Part shown: positions 1-8,931 of the stretch, piece by piece
Numbering within the stretch: the first letter of the stretch is position 1
Layout: each line of letters begins with the position of its first letter
Assembly (NCBI GenBank): GCA_035546775.1
Contig: DASZWD010000054.1
Coordinates: 34,146 to 98,145, forward strand
From: Acidimicrobiales bacterium
GTDB taxonomy: Bacteria; Actinomycetota; Acidimicrobiia; Acidimicrobiales; JACCXE01
DNA: 64,000 nucleotides
Direction of reading: 5' to 3'
Position numbers and translations under genes: made by a program
Notes under the pieces: model-generated
What the model was told of the DNA's origin: nothing
Databases searched by the model: none
Seen by the model: the letters and a program-made list of their open reading frames with translations, nothing else

Positions 1-882
1 CTGACGTTGGCGCGGCTGTCCTCATCGGCGGTTCGGAAGTGGCACGGCGAGTTGTACGCGGCTCGTCACCCGGGAGCGTCGACGGTCGCCAAGTCGTACC
101 GCTTGCTGCGAACGATCCTCAACACCGCGGTCGAGGACAGCATCATCGGCAAGAACCCGTGCCTGATCGAAGGCGCCGGCGTCGAGCGAGCACCCGAGCG
201 ACCGACGGCGACGATCCCGCAGGCGATGGCGCTCGCTGACGCAATCGAGCCGCGCTACCGGCTCATGGTCGTGCTCGCCACGTTCGGCGGCCTTCGACTC
301 GGCGAGTTGCTCGGCCTCCAGCGCTGCGATGTCGATGTCGACCGGGTCGCGGTGCGCGTCGACGACCAGGCCGTCGAACTCAAGAGCGGCGCCCGCATCG
401 TCGGTCCGCCGAAGAGCGAAGCTGGGCGGCGGACGGTAGCGCTTCCTCCGCAGATCGCCGACGAGCTGCGCAGTCACCTCGCATCGTGGACCGCCGATGC
501 TCCCGACGCACTCGTGTTCACCGAGGCCGACGGCTCGCCGCTCAGTCGTCGCATCTGGAACCTGCGCTGGAAGGCTGCCAAGTCGAAGATCGGCCTTTCG
601 CATCTCCACTTCCACGACCTGCGCCACACCGCCAACACGCTTGCTGCCGCGACCGGTGCATCGACGAAGGAACTTATGGCGCGCATGGGCCACTCGACCG
701 CGCGGGCGGCGTTGATCTACCAACACGCCACCCGGGATCGCGACGTCGTCATCGCCAAGGCCATCGGCGAGTTCCTCGAGGCAGCGGATATCAAGCCGGC
801 CGACGAGGCGACCGTCACGCCGATCGAGGAGCTACGTGCCAACCGCGAGAGCCGCCAGCAGTCGCTCTTCGAGAGCGGCTGA
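1..882 (+). CDS. Tyrosine recombinase/integrase, C-terminal part (5' end outside window)
   Basis: Site-specific recombinase that cuts and rejoins DNA through a tyrosine intermediate. The reading frame is open from base 1, so the core-binding N-terminal region is at least partly missing; family members are usually 350-400 residues and about 293 are visible. Counting from a TTG at base 7, the catalytic set is complete: Arg97 in GGLRLGE, His203 and Arg206 in HFHDLRH, His229 in MGHS and Tyr238. The gene reads toward tRNA-Gly, about 1.4 kb away, with a toxin-antitoxin pair between. That fits an integrated island using the tRNA as attachment site (inference). It is unrelated to the serine integrase at 48289. 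Family is certain; element type is unknown. Confidence 0.9.
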   Translation: MTLARLSSSAVRKWHGELYAARHPGASTVAKSYRLLRTILNTAVEDSIIGKNPCLIEGAGVERAPERPTATIPQAMALADAIEPRYRLMVVLATFGGLRLGELLGLQRCDVDVDRVAVRVDDQAVELKSGARIVGPPKSEAGRRTVALPPQIADELRSHLASWTADAPDALVFTEADGSPLSRRIWNLRWKAAKSKIGLSHLHFHDLRHTANTLAAATGASTKELMARMGHSTARAALIYQHATRDRDVVIAKAIGEFLEAADIKPADEATVTPIEELRANRESRQQSLFESG

Positions 883-929
883 GGTCAAGTCGATCACAGC
901 CTTCCTACCGACGTGGAGTTGCTCGGTAG

Positions 930-1487
930 CTATCTCTTCGGCGCGCGTTCACGTTCCAAGTACGGCAACAGATGTTCGAGCTGCCGGTCGGCCAACTCAG
1001 CCCTCATATCGGGCAGCACCTCGCCACGCAGTTCCGGTACAGACACCTTGCGCTGTGACGCGATCCGGCCGGCAATGCCGGCGGTCTTGTCTACTTTCGC
1101 CGCGGTAAGGCGTGGCACCGGCAACGTGATGAGTGAGGGTCCATGGCGGTCGATCTGCTTGAGGATCTCGGGCATGTAGGCGATCAAACTGCCCCACTGA
1201 ACGACCGGGTCGTTAATGCGATGTGTCCAAGTCACCACGCTCAAATTTGTCGCCACGAGCGCGATCGCTTCCTCGTCTTGTTCGAGTTGGCTCGGATCGG
1301 TCGTGACAACGCCCTCAAATCCGTCGTGTTCGGCAGCGAGATGCAAAAGCCAGTCGGGCGTCGACGTGTTCGAGAAGACGTTGTTGAAGTCAACGAGGTG
1401 CGTGTACGTGACAGTCGCGTCGAGTTGGTCAGCGTCGAACCGCGGCTTCGGGAAGTTCTGATCCAGGAGCCAACGTCGCGGGGCCAA
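930..1487 (-). CDS. PIN-like (DUF5615/VapC45-type) putative toxin
   Basis: Small 185-residue protein starting with WLLDQNFPKP, the acidic opening typical of PIN-like DUF5615 toxins that pair with DUF433 antitoxins. Members are expected to be RNases acting on RNA in the cytoplasm; activity here is inferred. The gene starts 3 bases after the stop of the upstream DUF433-like gene, so the two form one minus-strand operon. The C-terminal third (from about residue 120) is basic and unlike a minimal PIN domain, so the protein is longer than the smallest members. The location between an integrase and a tRNA fits an island-borne stabilisation module. Other PIN-like nuclease roles cannot be excluded. 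Confidence 0.6.
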   Translation of the reverse strand: MAPRRWLLDQNFPKPRFDADQLDATVTYTHLVDFNNVFSNTSTPDWLLHLAAEHDGFEGVVTTDPSQLEQDEEAIALVATNLSVVTWTHRINDPVVQWGSLIAYMPEILKQIDRHGPSLITLPVPRLTAAKVDKTAGIAGRIASQRKVSVPELRGEVLPDMRAELADRQLEHLLPYLERERAPKR

Positions 1488-1490
1488 GGC

Positions 1491-2288
1491 TTACGCCGCG
1501 GGTCGCAGCTTCGATTCGAGTTCTATGGCATCCCTGACCTGAAGCTTGTTCAAGCCGGGATACAAGTCGGCAATTTCGCCGGCGCTTAGTCCGCGATCGT
1601 GTTGGAGCGTCCAAACGTTCGCTGTCGTGATGCGGGTCGTAGCGATGCAGGGCTCGCCGGCCATAACGAGCGGCAGGATCGATGTGTATTCCGATGGCCT
1701 GACGAGGTTGGGCCCCCACATCGGCTTGCCAACGTCTGGCAGCTCCTGCGCGAAATCGAAGACACTCATCAAGGCGCCAAGCCCCTCCATGATCTGGTCG
1801 CCGGTCGCTCGATCGAACTGCTCGTCTTCGATCAGCAGCGCCCGGTGATCGCCGCGCAGTACCGGTAGCGCGTCGTCCGACGCTGTCTCGAGCAAGCTTC
1901 GGACGAGGTCCACGTGACGGGAAGCGTTGGCGGGCGTCTGCCCTGCGCCTCGGAGCCATACGAACAAACGGACCAGCACGAGATCGCGATACGACCATTG
2001 CTTCGGGCGGAGATCGTTGAAGTCCGGCACGAACACGCGCTTCTGCGCCCAGTCGTGGAGCGTGCGCTGTGGCACGCCGGCCAAGTGGGCGGCGCGCTCG
2101 TACGTGTATCGGCCGACAGGACGACGTAGTGCCCTCGCGAGGCTACGAAGCTCGCGCTCGGACGGCTCAGGAGGTGGCGGCACGCATACATGTTCGCACT
2201 CCGAAACGCGCAGTGCATCAACCGAACTCGTTTTCGCGGATGTGCCATGAAAGTGCCATCGCTGCTCGGCACGTCGAGTCGCTGCCAC
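1491..2288 (-). CDS. DUF433-like antitoxin with MerR-like N-terminal helix-turn-helix
   Basis: Probable antitoxin and autorepressor for the PIN-like gene just downstream. Residues about 45-85 (ending AGVPQRTLHDW) look like a DNA-binding helix-turn-helix. The C-terminus carries the DUF433 pattern: a small, strand-rich segment, then VWTLQHDRGLSAGEIADLYP and a final helix. The longest frame begins at GTG 2288; a second GTG at 2183 (before PPPPEPSE) leaves the recognisable domain intact and may be the true start, giving about 230 residues. It begins roughly 30 bases from the tRNA-Gly 3' end. Pairing with the toxin is by position and family logic, not by experiment. Confidence 0.6.
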   Translation of the reverse strand: MAATRRAEQRWHFHGTSAKTSSVDALRVSECEHVCVPPPPEPSERELRSLARALRRPVGRYTYERAAHLAGVPQRTLHDWAQKRVFVPDFNDLRPKQWSYRDLVLVRLFVWLRGAGQTPANASRHVDLVRSLLETASDDALPVLRGDHRALLIEDEQFDRATGDQIMEGLGALMSVFDFAQELPDVGKPMWGPNLVRPSEYTSILPLVMAGEPCIATTRITTANVWTLQHDRGLSAGEIADLYPGLNKLQVRDAIELESKLRPAA

Positions 2289-2317
2289 CTCGGCGCCGCC
2301 GTGACCAGCGGAAAATT

Positions 2318-2391
2318 TGGAGCGGGTGACGGGAATCGAACCCGCGTTCTCAGCTTGGGAAGCTGATGTTCTGCCTCTGAACTACACCCGC
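2318..2391 (-). tRNA. tRNA-Gly (anticodon CCC), CCA encoded
   Basis: Cloverleaf on the minus strand. Acceptor arms GCGGGTG and CACCCGC pair fully, the D-arm follows, the anticodon stem TCAGC/GCTGA closes a TTCCCAA loop giving anticodon CCC, and the T-arm CGGGT-TCGATTC-CCG precedes the acceptor. The discriminator is T and CCA is encoded at 2320-2318. The 3' end faces the toxin-antitoxin and recombinase genes, as expected if an island integrated here. Confidence 0.95.
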
Positions 2392-2420
2392 GTGGAGCGA
2401 CGATCCTAACGGTCAGCACC

Positions 2421-2464
2421 GTGTGCGGAGTTGTCCGGCCGAAGACCCGACGAACTCCGCACAC
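2421..2464 (-). terminator. Hairpin terminator after the PhyH gene
   Basis: Perfect 12-bp inverted repeat GTGTGCGGAGTT/AACTCCGCACAC with a 20-base loop that can itself pair partly. It lies just downstream of the stop at 2482 and before tRNA-Gly. There is no T tract, which is common for actinobacterial hairpin terminators. Confidence 0.6.
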
Positions 2465-2481
2465 GCCCCCTCGGCGTGGCG

Positions 2482-3318
2482 TCAGGTACCGACGGCGAAG
2501 CCGAAGGGGTTGGCGAACTCGGGACGGACCGCGGCGATGGGGTCGCGCAGGTCGTCGATGTAGCCGAGCGCGAACGCTCCCTTCTGGTATCCCATGAGCC
2601 GCAGCAGTTGCTCGTCGAGGGTGGCGGCGCACTCGCGCGATACGGCCAGGTACTGGTTCTCCTCCTGACGCAGCCACCCGCGGTTGTAGGTGATGTTGAC
2701 GCCGATGCGCGTTTCGTCGTCGGTCACGTTGGCGCCCCCGCCGTGGTACACCGCGCCCGTGTAGATGACGACGGAGCCGGCGCGCATCACCGCGCCGACG
2801 GTGTCGCTTTGTTCGAGCCGCAGGTCGTTCTCGGCGTGGTTCGAGCCGACGGCGACGCGGGTCGCACCGTTCTGTTCGGTGAAGTCGGTGATCGCCCAGA
2901 TCGTGTTGCACTGCACCTCGTAGCCGGGCGGGAACGCGAAGAAGTCGAAGGCCCACTGGTCGCGGTGGATGACCTGCGCCGGGCTGTTGGGGCCGATGCA
3001 GATCGCCTGTGTGAGGTGTAGCTGCACGGCCGACGCGTCCGCCAGCAGCAGCTTGGCCACCTCGAGCACCAGTGGGTGGGTGACGAGGGGTCGGGTGGCG
3101 GGGGCGCGCTCGATCAGCGCACCGAAGCGTCGCGTGTTCAGCCCACTGAACTCCTCGACCCCCGGCGCGGTCGTCGCCAGCGGTTGCGCCAGTTCGGCGC
3201 GCAACGTGGCGATCGTCGCGTCGTCGAGGACGTCGTCGATTATGACGGCGCCGTCGCGCACGAGAACCGCGTGCACGTCGACCGCGGTTGCCGTCGGTGC
3301 AAAGTGTTCGAGTCCCAT
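2482..3318 (-). CDS. PhyH (phytanoyl-CoA dioxygenase) family oxygenase
   Basis: Non-haem Fe(II)/2-oxoglutarate dioxygenase, 278 residues, cytoplasmic. Predicted iron ligands are His118 and Asp120 in IHRDQW and His192 in VYHGG; Arg204 in DETRIGV would bind 2-oxoglutarate. The family hydroxylates lipids, small metabolites or natural products; the substrate cannot be told from sequence. ATG at 3318 is chosen because the longer open frame upstream runs antisense through the divergent MDR gene and dcd. It is divergent from the MDR oxidoreductase with only 36 bases between starts, so they probably share a control region. A second PhyH protein (59878) is clearly different in sequence. Confidence 0.85.
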   Translation of the reverse strand: MGLEHFAPTATAVDVHAVLVRDGAVIIDDVLDDATIATLRAELAQPLATTAPGVEEFSGLNTRRFGALIERAPATRPLVTHPLVLEVAKLLLADASAVQLHLTQAICIGPNSPAQVIHRDQWAFDFFAFPPGYEVQCNTIWAITDFTEQNGATRVAVGSNHAENDLRLEQSDTVGAVMRAGSVVIYTGAVYHGGGANVTDDETRIGVNITYNRGWLRQEENQYLAVSRECAATLDEQLLRLMGYQKGAFALGYIDDLRDPIAAVRPEFANPFGFAVGT

Positions 3319-3354
3319 GACGACATGATGGCCTGCACCCGTAAGGTGGCGCCC

Positions 3355-4317
3355 ATGAAAGCCGCCGTCTATTACAAGAACGGTCCACCCGAAGTGCTCC
3401 AGTACGAGGACGTTCCCGACCCCGTGGTCACGCCCGGCAGCGTGCTGATCAAGGTCGAGGCGGTGTCGATCGAAGGCGGCGACACGCTCAACCGTCTCGG
3501 CGGTCCGCTGCTGTCCACTCCCCACATCGTGGGCTACCAGGCGGCGGGCACGATCGTGGAAGTGGCCGACGATGTCACCGATCGCAAGGTGGGCGACCGC
3601 GTCGTGGCGACGAGCTTCAACGGCTCGCACGCCGAGTTGTTCTGCGTGCCGAGCCAGATCACCTGGACGATCCCCGACGGCGCCGACGTCGTGGCGTGTG
3701 CCTGCGTGCCCGTCGCCTTCGGCACGGCGCACGACTGCCTCTTCGAGTTCGGCCACCTCACCGAAGGCGAGACCGTGCTCGTGCAGGCGGGCGCCGGCGG
3801 CGTCGGCATGGCGGCGATCCAGCTCGCCAAGCGCGCCGGGGCGACGGTCATCGCCACGGCCAGCTCGCTCGCACGCCTCGAGCCGCTGACCAAGCTCGGC
3901 CTCGACCACCCGATCGACTACTCGCAGGACAGCTGGGTCGACGACGTGCGCGCCCTCACGAATGGCCGCGGCGTCGACCTCGTCGTGGACTCGGTCGGCG
4001 GCGCCACGCTCCAGAAGTCGGTCGCCTGCCTCGCCTACCGCGGCCGGGCGATCACCGTCGGCAGCGCCGGACGCGACTTCACCCCCTTCGACGCCGGCGT
4101 GCTCGGCATGAACAACCAGTCGCTCACCGGCGTGTTCCTCGGCGCCGAGATCGCCACCGAGCGCGCCCAGCGCATGATCCAGGACCTCGTCGACGACGTC
4201 GCCGCCGGCCGCCTCACCGTGCTCGTCGACCGCACCTTCCCCCTCGCCGAAGCCGCGGCGGCGCACGCCTTTATCGAGAGCCGCCAAGCAGTGGGCCGCG
4301 TCGTCCTCATCCCGTAG
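3355..4317 (+). CDS. Zinc-free MDR oxidoreductase, quinone reductase-like
   Basis: Medium-chain dehydrogenase/reductase of 320 residues. The GroES-like domain spans about 1-120 and the Rossmann domain follows, with the NAD(P)H motif AGAGGVG at 145-151. No structural-zinc cysteine cluster or catalytic zinc ligands are seen, which points to the NADPH:quinone reductase/zeta-crystallin branch. Likely reaction: NADPH-dependent reduction of quinones or activated double bonds. ATG 3355 begins the family's usual MKAAVYY opening. dcd follows after 9 bases on the same strand, so co-transcription is likely although no pathway link is evident. Confidence 0.85.
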   Translation: MKAAVYYKNGPPEVLQYEDVPDPVVTPGSVLIKVEAVSIEGGDTLNRLGGPLLSTPHIVGYQAAGTIVEVADDVTDRKVGDRVVATSFNGSHAELFCVPSQITWTIPDGADVVACACVPVAFGTAHDCLFEFGHLTEGETVLVQAGAGGVGMAAIQLAKRAGATVIATASSLARLEPLTKLGLDHPIDYSQDSWVDDVRALTNGRGVDLVVDSVGGATLQKSVACLAYRGRAITVGSAGRDFTPFDAGVLGMNNQSLTGVFLGAEIATERAQRMIQDLVDDVAAGRLTVLVDRTFPLAEAAAAHAFIESRQAVGRVVLIP

Positions 4318-4326
4318 GCTCTCCGA

Positions 4327-4893
4327 ATGGTCCTGTCTGACCGCTCCATCCGCGAGGCCATCGACGCCGGGCGCATCGTCATCGACCCGCTGGGCGACGA
4401 CTGCATTCAGCCGTCGTCGGTCGACCTGCACCTCGACAACCTGTTTCGCGTCTTTCTCAACCACACGATGGATGTGATCGACGTGAAGGCGGACCAAGAG
4501 GACCTCACCGAACTGGTCAAGGTGCCCGAGGATCAGTACTTCGTGCTGCACCCCGGCGAGTTCGTGCTCGGTTCGACTTCCGAACTCGTCGGCGTCCCCG
4601 ACGATCTCGTCGCCCGCATCGAGGGCAAGTCGAGCCTCGGTCGTGTCGGGCTGCTGGTGCACGCCACGGCCGGCTTCGTCGACGCCGGCTTCAACGGCTA
4701 CCTCACCCTCGAGCTGTCCAACGTGGCCAACCTGCCGATCCGGCTGTACCCCGGCATGAAGATCGGCCAGGTCAGCTTCTTCCAGATGACGACGCCGGCG
4801 GACAACCCGTACGGCTCGAAGTCAGTCGGCTCGAAGTATCAGGGCCAGCGCGGGCCCACGCCGTCGCGCTTCTTCGAGAACTTCAAGAAGTAG
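4327..4893 (+). CDS. dcd: dCTP deaminase, probably dUMP-forming
   Basis: Deaminates dCTP and, in the actinobacterial/archaeal bifunctional branch, also hydrolyses the product to dUMP for thymidylate synthesis. At 188 residues it is the normal length. The signature IEGKSSLGR is at 98-106; the active-site loop [13 protein letters not shown] follows at 112-124 and the catalytic Glu is in LTLEL near 129. The C-terminal GPTPSR tail closes over the nucleotide. Assignment of the bifunctional form rests on general resemblance to mycobacterial Dcd and should be treated as likely, not proven. The gene converges on the Fe-S oxidoreductase with a 4-base gap. Confidence 0.92.
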   Translation: MVLSDRSIREAIDAGRIVIDPLGDDCIQPSSVDLHLDNLFRVFLNHTMDVIDVKADQEDLTELVKVPEDQYFVLHPGEFVLGSTSELVGVPDDLVARIEGKSSLGRVGLLVHATAGFVDAGFNGYLTLELSNVANLPIRLYPGMKIGQVSFFQMTTPADNPYGSKSVGSKYQGQRGPTPSRFFENFKK

Positions 4894-4897
4894 AAGC

Positions 4898-7087
4898 TCA
4901 GGAAATCGACCCGCCGCGTTCCAGCGCGTCGAGGAGATGCATCGAGATGTCGGCCACGACGACGTCGTCGCGCCCGTGTTCCTTCACGCCGTCGTCGATC
5001 ATGATGTAACAGAACGGACAGGCGGTGGCCACGCGTGAGGCTCCGGTGGCCAACAGTTCGCGCGACCGCTCGGTGTTGACCTTGGTTCCGACGTGTTCTT
5101 CCATCCACATGCGGGCGCCGCCGGCGCCGCAGCACATGCCGCGGTTGCCGTTGCGCGGCGCCTCGACGATGTCGACACCCTTGAGCGAGCCGATGACGCG
5201 GCGCGGCGCCTCGTACACGTCGTTGTGGCGGCCGAGGTAGCAGCTGTCGTGGTACACGACGCGCTCGTCGAGCGACGCGCCGGACATGTCGAGCTTGCCG
5301 GTGTCGATGAGGTACTCGAGGAACTGGCTGTGGTGGACGACTTCGTAGGTACCGCCCAGCTGCGGGTACTCGTTGGCCAGCGTGTTGAAGCAGTGCGGGC
5401 ACTGCGTGATGATCTTCTTGACGCCCATGCCGTTGAGCGTCTCGACGTTGGCGCCCGCCAACATCTGGAACAGGTACTCGTTGCCCGAACGGCGCGCCGG
5501 GTCACCGGTGCACTGCTCGGAGGGGCCGAGGATCGAGAACGACACGCCGGCGCGCTGGAGCAGCTTGGCCGTGGCCTGCGTGACCTTCTTGTTCTTGTCG
5601 TCGAAGGAACCGGCGCAGCCGACCCAGTACAGGTACTCGGCCTCGATGGGCGACGAGCCGTCGATGATGTCGATGCCGACGAGACCCTTCGCCCAGTCGG
5701 CGCGCTCGTTCTGGTTCATCGACCACGGATTGGCCTGGTTCTCCATGGCGCGGTAGGCGTTGCCCAATTCGGCGGGGAAGTCGGACTCCATCAGCGACAG
5801 GTAGCGCCGCATGTCGAGGATCTTGTCGAGGATCTCGATGTTGACCGGGCAGATGTCGTCGCACGCCTTGCACGACGTGCACGCCCAGATCTCTTCCGAC
5901 GAGATGCGCTCGAACACCGAGTCGGACTTGACCGTCAGCTCGACATCCTGGCCCACGACCGGCGACACCGAACCCGACGGGTGCGTCGCCGCCATCACGT
6001 GGCCGACTTTCAGCACGATCTCGCGGGGGTCGAGCGGCTTGCCCGTGGCGTGCGCCGGGCACACCGACGTGCAGCGCCCGCACACCGTGCAGGCGTCGGT
6101 GTCGAGGAGCTGCTTCCACGTGAAGTCCTCGATCACGTTGGCGCCGAAACTCTCGAGGCTCGTCTCCATCATGTTGGGCAGCGGCTTCATCGCGCCCTTG
6201 GGGCGGTCGCGGTCCGACAGGTACATGTTCATCGGCGAGGTGAACATGTGGCGCAGCTTGGTCGTCGGGATCAGCACGAGGAAGGCGACGAACGCGGAGG
6301 CGTGCAGCATCCAGAACGTCTGGTGCCAGCCGTGCATGTGGGTGTTGTTCTGGAACCAGTACGAGACGGGGTAGCCGACGACCGACCACTTCTCGAACGC
6401 CGGCCGACCGACGATGGCGATGCGGAACCCTTCGACGAGGAAGCCGCCGACGCCGATGAGCAGGAACAGGCCGAGGATGACGTAGTCCTCGGGACGCGTC
6501 TTGATGCGCACGCGATAGACGCGCTGGACGAAGCGGCGGTAGATCGCCCAGCTGATGCCGATGATGAACAGCACGCCGGCGATATCGGCGCCGAATGACA
6601 GTGCTTGATAGGCCCGGCCGTGCAGGAACTTGAGCGACTTCGGCGCCTGCTCGTTGAAGATGACGAGGTTCGTGACCGCGAACAGCACGAGGAACGGGAA
6701 GTAGATCAGGCTGTGCATCAGCCCTGCCGCGCCGTCGCGCAGCAGCGTGCGCATCCACACCCCAGAGCGGAACGCCTCGATGCGCTGCTTGGCGTTCTTC
6801 GGCGTCGTCTTGCGCCGGTCAGGCTGGCCCCGCTCCCAGTTCTGCGCCCGCAGGGAGAACAGGTAGCCGACGCAGAGGAAGGCGACGGTCAAGACGCCGT
6901 AGAAGATGCCCTTGACCGGCGAGGGGATGTTCAGGAAGTCGTGCCGGCTGACGGGGGAGTCGTCGTGGAAGTGGAAGATCGCCGACGCCGTACCGGCGGC
7001 GAAGGTGAGCACGGCCCAGCCGACGCCGAGGAGGAGCGCGATGTGGCTCGGGCGGAGGCGGCGCGACGGCTTCTGCGATTCGGCCAT
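4898..7087 (-). CDS. Membrane Fe-S oxidoreductase, HdrD/EtfD-like
   Basis: Integral membrane electron-transfer protein of 729 residues. The N-terminal half has about six membrane segments (near 15-37, 60-80, 115-145, 165-185, 200-225 and 255-275) resembling a NarI-like domain. Two 4Fe-4S motifs follow: CTVCGRCTSVCP (333-344) and CTSCKACDDICP (403-414). Two CCG-type cysteine modules end the protein (Cys491, Cys526, Cys563/566, then Cys616 and Cys652/653). This architecture matches the EtfD-type protein of actinobacteria that passes electrons from electron-transfer flavoprotein to the quinone pool during fatty-acid oxidation. That role is inferred from architecture; a heterodisulfide-reductase-like partner is an alternative. 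ATG 7087 is preferred to a TTG nine bases upstream. Confidence 0.85.
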   Translation of the reverse strand: MAESQKPSRRLRPSHIALLLGVGWAVLTFAAGTASAIFHFHDDSPVSRHDFLNIPSPVKGIFYGVLTVAFLCVGYLFSLRAQNWERGQPDRRKTTPKNAKQRIEAFRSGVWMRTLLRDGAAGLMHSLIYFPFLVLFAVTNLVIFNEQAPKSLKFLHGRAYQALSFGADIAGVLFIIGISWAIYRRFVQRVYRVRIKTRPEDYVILGLFLLIGVGGFLVEGFRIAIVGRPAFEKWSVVGYPVSYWFQNNTHMHGWHQTFWMLHASAFVAFLVLIPTTKLRHMFTSPMNMYLSDRDRPKGAMKPLPNMMETSLESFGANVIEDFTWKQLLDTDACTVCGRCTSVCPAHATGKPLDPREIVLKVGHVMAATHPSGSVSPVVGQDVELTVKSDSVFERISSEEIWACTSCKACDDICPVNIEILDKILDMRRYLSLMESDFPAELGNAYRAMENQANPWSMNQNERADWAKGLVGIDIIDGSSPIEAEYLYWVGCAGSFDDKNKKVTQATAKLLQRAGVSFSILGPSEQCTGDPARRSGNEYLFQMLAGANVETLNGMGVKKIITQCPHCFNTLANEYPQLGGTYEVVHHSQFLEYLIDTGKLDMSGASLDERVVYHDSCYLGRHNDVYEAPRRVIGSLKGVDIVEAPRNGNRGMCCGAGGARMWMEEHVGTKVNTERSRELLATGASRVATACPFCYIMIDDGVKEHGRDDVVVADISMHLLDALERGGSIS

Positions 7088-7139
7088 GCGTTGCAACTTA
7101 GTGAACGCCGCTCGCAGGAGCGGAGTTCAAGACGTGCGG

Positions 7140-7559
7140 CTAGTTGCTGCCCATGTCGGCTTCGGCCAAGCGGGCGGCCATCGCCGCCAACAGCTTGTGG
7201 GCCAAGCCGGGGATGCTGTCGAGCACACCGGAGAATTCGCGCTGGCCGAGGACCAGCAGCGTCGTCTCGCCGCGGGCCGTGACCGTGGCGTTGCGCGGGC
7301 CACGATGCAGCAGCGCCAGCTCGCCGAAGTACTGGCCCGGGCCGAGCCCGTTGAGCTTCTTGCCCTTGCGCTTCACGTCCACACCACCGCTGAGCACGAG
7401 ATAGAACTCGTGGCCCGGGTCGCCTTCCTTACACAGCACCGCGCCGTCGGGAACTGTCACTTCGTCGGACGCGCGCCCGATCGTCGTCAGTTCCTTCTTG
7501 GAGCACGCCGAGAACAGCCGCACTCGTGCGAGTTGATCAAGCTTCGTGTCTTTCGCCAC
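7140..7559 (-). CDS. Cyclic-nucleotide-binding domain protein
   Basis: Stand-alone cNMP-binding beta-barrel of 139 residues. The phosphate-binding cassette region is recognisable (GQYFGELALLHRGPRNATVTA). No C-terminal winged helix is present, so it is not a CRP-type transcription factor. Likely a soluble sensor or regulatory subunit; the ligand is unknown. The start is set at GTG 7559 because a strong GGGGAGG lies nine bases upstream; the longer TTG frame has no better signal. It lies upstream of the Fe-S oxidoreductase on the same strand with a 52-base gap, so co-expression is possible. Confidence 0.75.
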   Translation of the reverse strand: MAKDTKLDQLARVRLFSACSKKELTTIGRASDEVTVPDGAVLCKEGDPGHEFYLVLSGGVDVKRKGKKLNGLGPGQYFGELALLHRGPRNATVTARGETTLLVLGQREFSGVLDSIPGLAHKLLAAMAARLAEADMGSN

Positions 7560-7626
7560 TTTGTCCAGCCTCCCCTTGGCACGTTGAGCGAACAATAAGC
7601 GCGTCGCGAGCCTTCACGGCGGCGAA

Positions 7627-8211
7627 ATGTCCCTGCAATGTTTCGTCTCTACGTTTTGCACCGTGGACGTAGTGCTCTTGCGATGGCCCGCGGAGGCGGC
7701 GCGGCGCGAGCACCTCGTCGAGATCGGCCAGGCGCGCCTGCTGCTCGTCGAGGACGGTGCCATGCCGCCCGAGGCCGTCGACTGCGTCGAGGACTGGATT
7801 CGCGTCCCCGCGTCCGAACTCGACCTGCGGGCGCGGCTGACGGCGCTCGAAGTGCGCGCCCGGCATCACTCCGTCACCACGCCGAGCCTCGACGGCGACG
7901 GCGTGCTGCGCTTCGGCCCCGGCTGGGTGCCCCTGCCACCGGTCGAGGCTCGCCTCACCGCCACGCTCGTCGACCGCTTCGGCGCGGTCGTCTCCCGTGA
8001 CGCGCTGGCGTCGGCCGGCTGGCCCGACGGCGCCGCCGGCCGCAACGCCCTCGACGTCCACGTGCTGCGCCTGCGCCGCCGCGTCGGACCCCTCGGCCTG
8101 TCGATCAAAACCGTTCGTTCTCGGGGCTACCTGATGGAGGCCCTCGAACCACTTCATGCGGGTTATGGGACAACGGGGTCCCATAACCCGCAGAAAGTCG
8201 CCGGCGGCTAG
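7627..8211 (+). CDS. Winged-helix (OmpR/PhoB C-terminal type) DNA-binding protein
   Basis: 194 residues. The C-terminal half (about 95-175) is a winged-helix effector domain: [18 protein letters not shown], then [17 protein letters not shown] and the wing [11 protein letters not shown]. The N-terminal half is too short and lacks the Asp/Lys set of a real receiver, so this is probably an atypical regulator not controlled by classic phosphotransfer. An alternative GTG start at 7663 would trim 12 residues. The last 18 codons contain a perfect 14-bp inverted repeat and the stop overlaps the convergent phosphoglycerate mutase gene by 4 bases. Target genes are unknown. Confidence 0.7.
   Translation: MSLQCFVSTFCTVDVVLLRWPAEAARREHLVEIGQARLLLVEDGAMPPEAVDCVEDWIRVPASELDLRARLTALEVRARHHSVTTPSLDGDGVLRFGPGWVPLPPVEARLTATLVDRFGAVVSRDALASAGWPDGAAGRNALDVHVLRLRRRVGPLGLSIKTVRSRGYLMEALEPLHAGYGTTGSHNPQKVAGG
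8158..8191. repeat. Perfect 14-bp inverted repeat at a convergent gene junction
   Basis: GCGGGTTATGGGAC and its exact complement GTCCCATAACCCGC flank a 6-base spacer. It sits inside the last codons of the winged-helix gene and just past the end of the mutase gene. It could be a bidirectional terminator for the convergent pair or a dyad operator. No T tract follows. Confidence 0.7.
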
Positions 8212-8894
8212 AGGTAGGCCTCGGACTTGACCGTGTAGTCGTCGTTCATCTCGAAGACCCACGGCTTGCCCGTCGGGATCTCGAGCGAGGGGATCTCGGC
8301 GTCGCTGATGTTGAGGAGGTGCTTCACCAGGGCGCGCAGCGAGTTGCCGTGGGCGGCGACGAGCACCGTCTTGTTCTCGTGCAGCTGCGGGACGATGGCG
8401 TCGTACCAGTACGGCAGCACCCGCACGAGCACGTCGGCCAGGCACTCGGTCGCCGGCAGCAGCTCGGGGGCGACATCGGCGTAACGGAGGTCGTTGATCG
8501 GGTGGTGCGGCGAGTCCGTGGCCACGGGGGGCGGCGGCACGTCGTAGCTGCGGCGCCACAGCAGGAACTGCTCGGTGCCGTGCTTGTCCTCCGTCTCCTT
8601 CTTATTAAGGCCCTGGAGCGCGCCGTAGTGGCGTTCGTTGAGCCGCCAGTGCCGGTGGACGGGGATCCACTCGCGGTCGCAGGCGTCGAGGGCGAGGTTG
8701 CAGGTGGTGATCGCCCGCCGCAGTAAAGAGGTGTGGGCGACGTCGGGCAGCAGCCCGGCGGCCGCCAGCGCCTTGCCCCCGTCGACGGCCTCGGCGCGGC
8801 CTTGTTCCGTTATGTCCGGGTCTTGCCATCCCGTGAACACGTTGAGCAGGTTCCACTCGCTCTGGCCGTGCCGGACCAACACCAAAGTACCCAT
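8208..8894 (-). CDS. gpmA: 2,3-bisphosphoglycerate-dependent phosphoglycerate mutase
   Basis: Glycolytic/gluconeogenic enzyme interconverting 3- and 2-phosphoglycerate. At 228 residues it is slightly shorter than the typical 230-250. The phosphohistidine motif VRHGQSEWN places the catalytic His at residue 9; the [13 protein letters not shown] segment and the second active-site His in AAHGNSLRA are present. The C-terminal tail after residue 210 is short. ATG 8894 is well supported. The kinase gene starts divergently 37 bases away. Function is confident. Confidence 0.95.
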   Translation of the reverse strand: MGTLVLVRHGQSEWNLLNVFTGWQDPDITEQGRAEAVDGGKALAAAGLLPDVAHTSLLRRAITTCNLALDACDREWIPVHRHWRLNERHYGALQGLNKKETEDKHGTEQFLLWRRSYDVPPPPVATDSPHHPINDLRYADVAPELLPATECLADVLVRVLPYWYDAIVPQLHENKTVLVAAHGNSLRALVKHLLNISDAEIPSLEIPTGKPWVFEMNDDYTVKSEAYL

Positions 8895-8931
8895 GGCATT
8901 GCAACGTAGCGGCCCGTAGAGTCCGCACGAA

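Noticed and set aside
2482..4662. A 726-codon minus-strand frame covering PhyH and regions opposite the MDR gene and dcd
   Set aside because: Only the part from ATG 3318 is a real PhyH protein; the rest is antisense shadow of well-supported genes.
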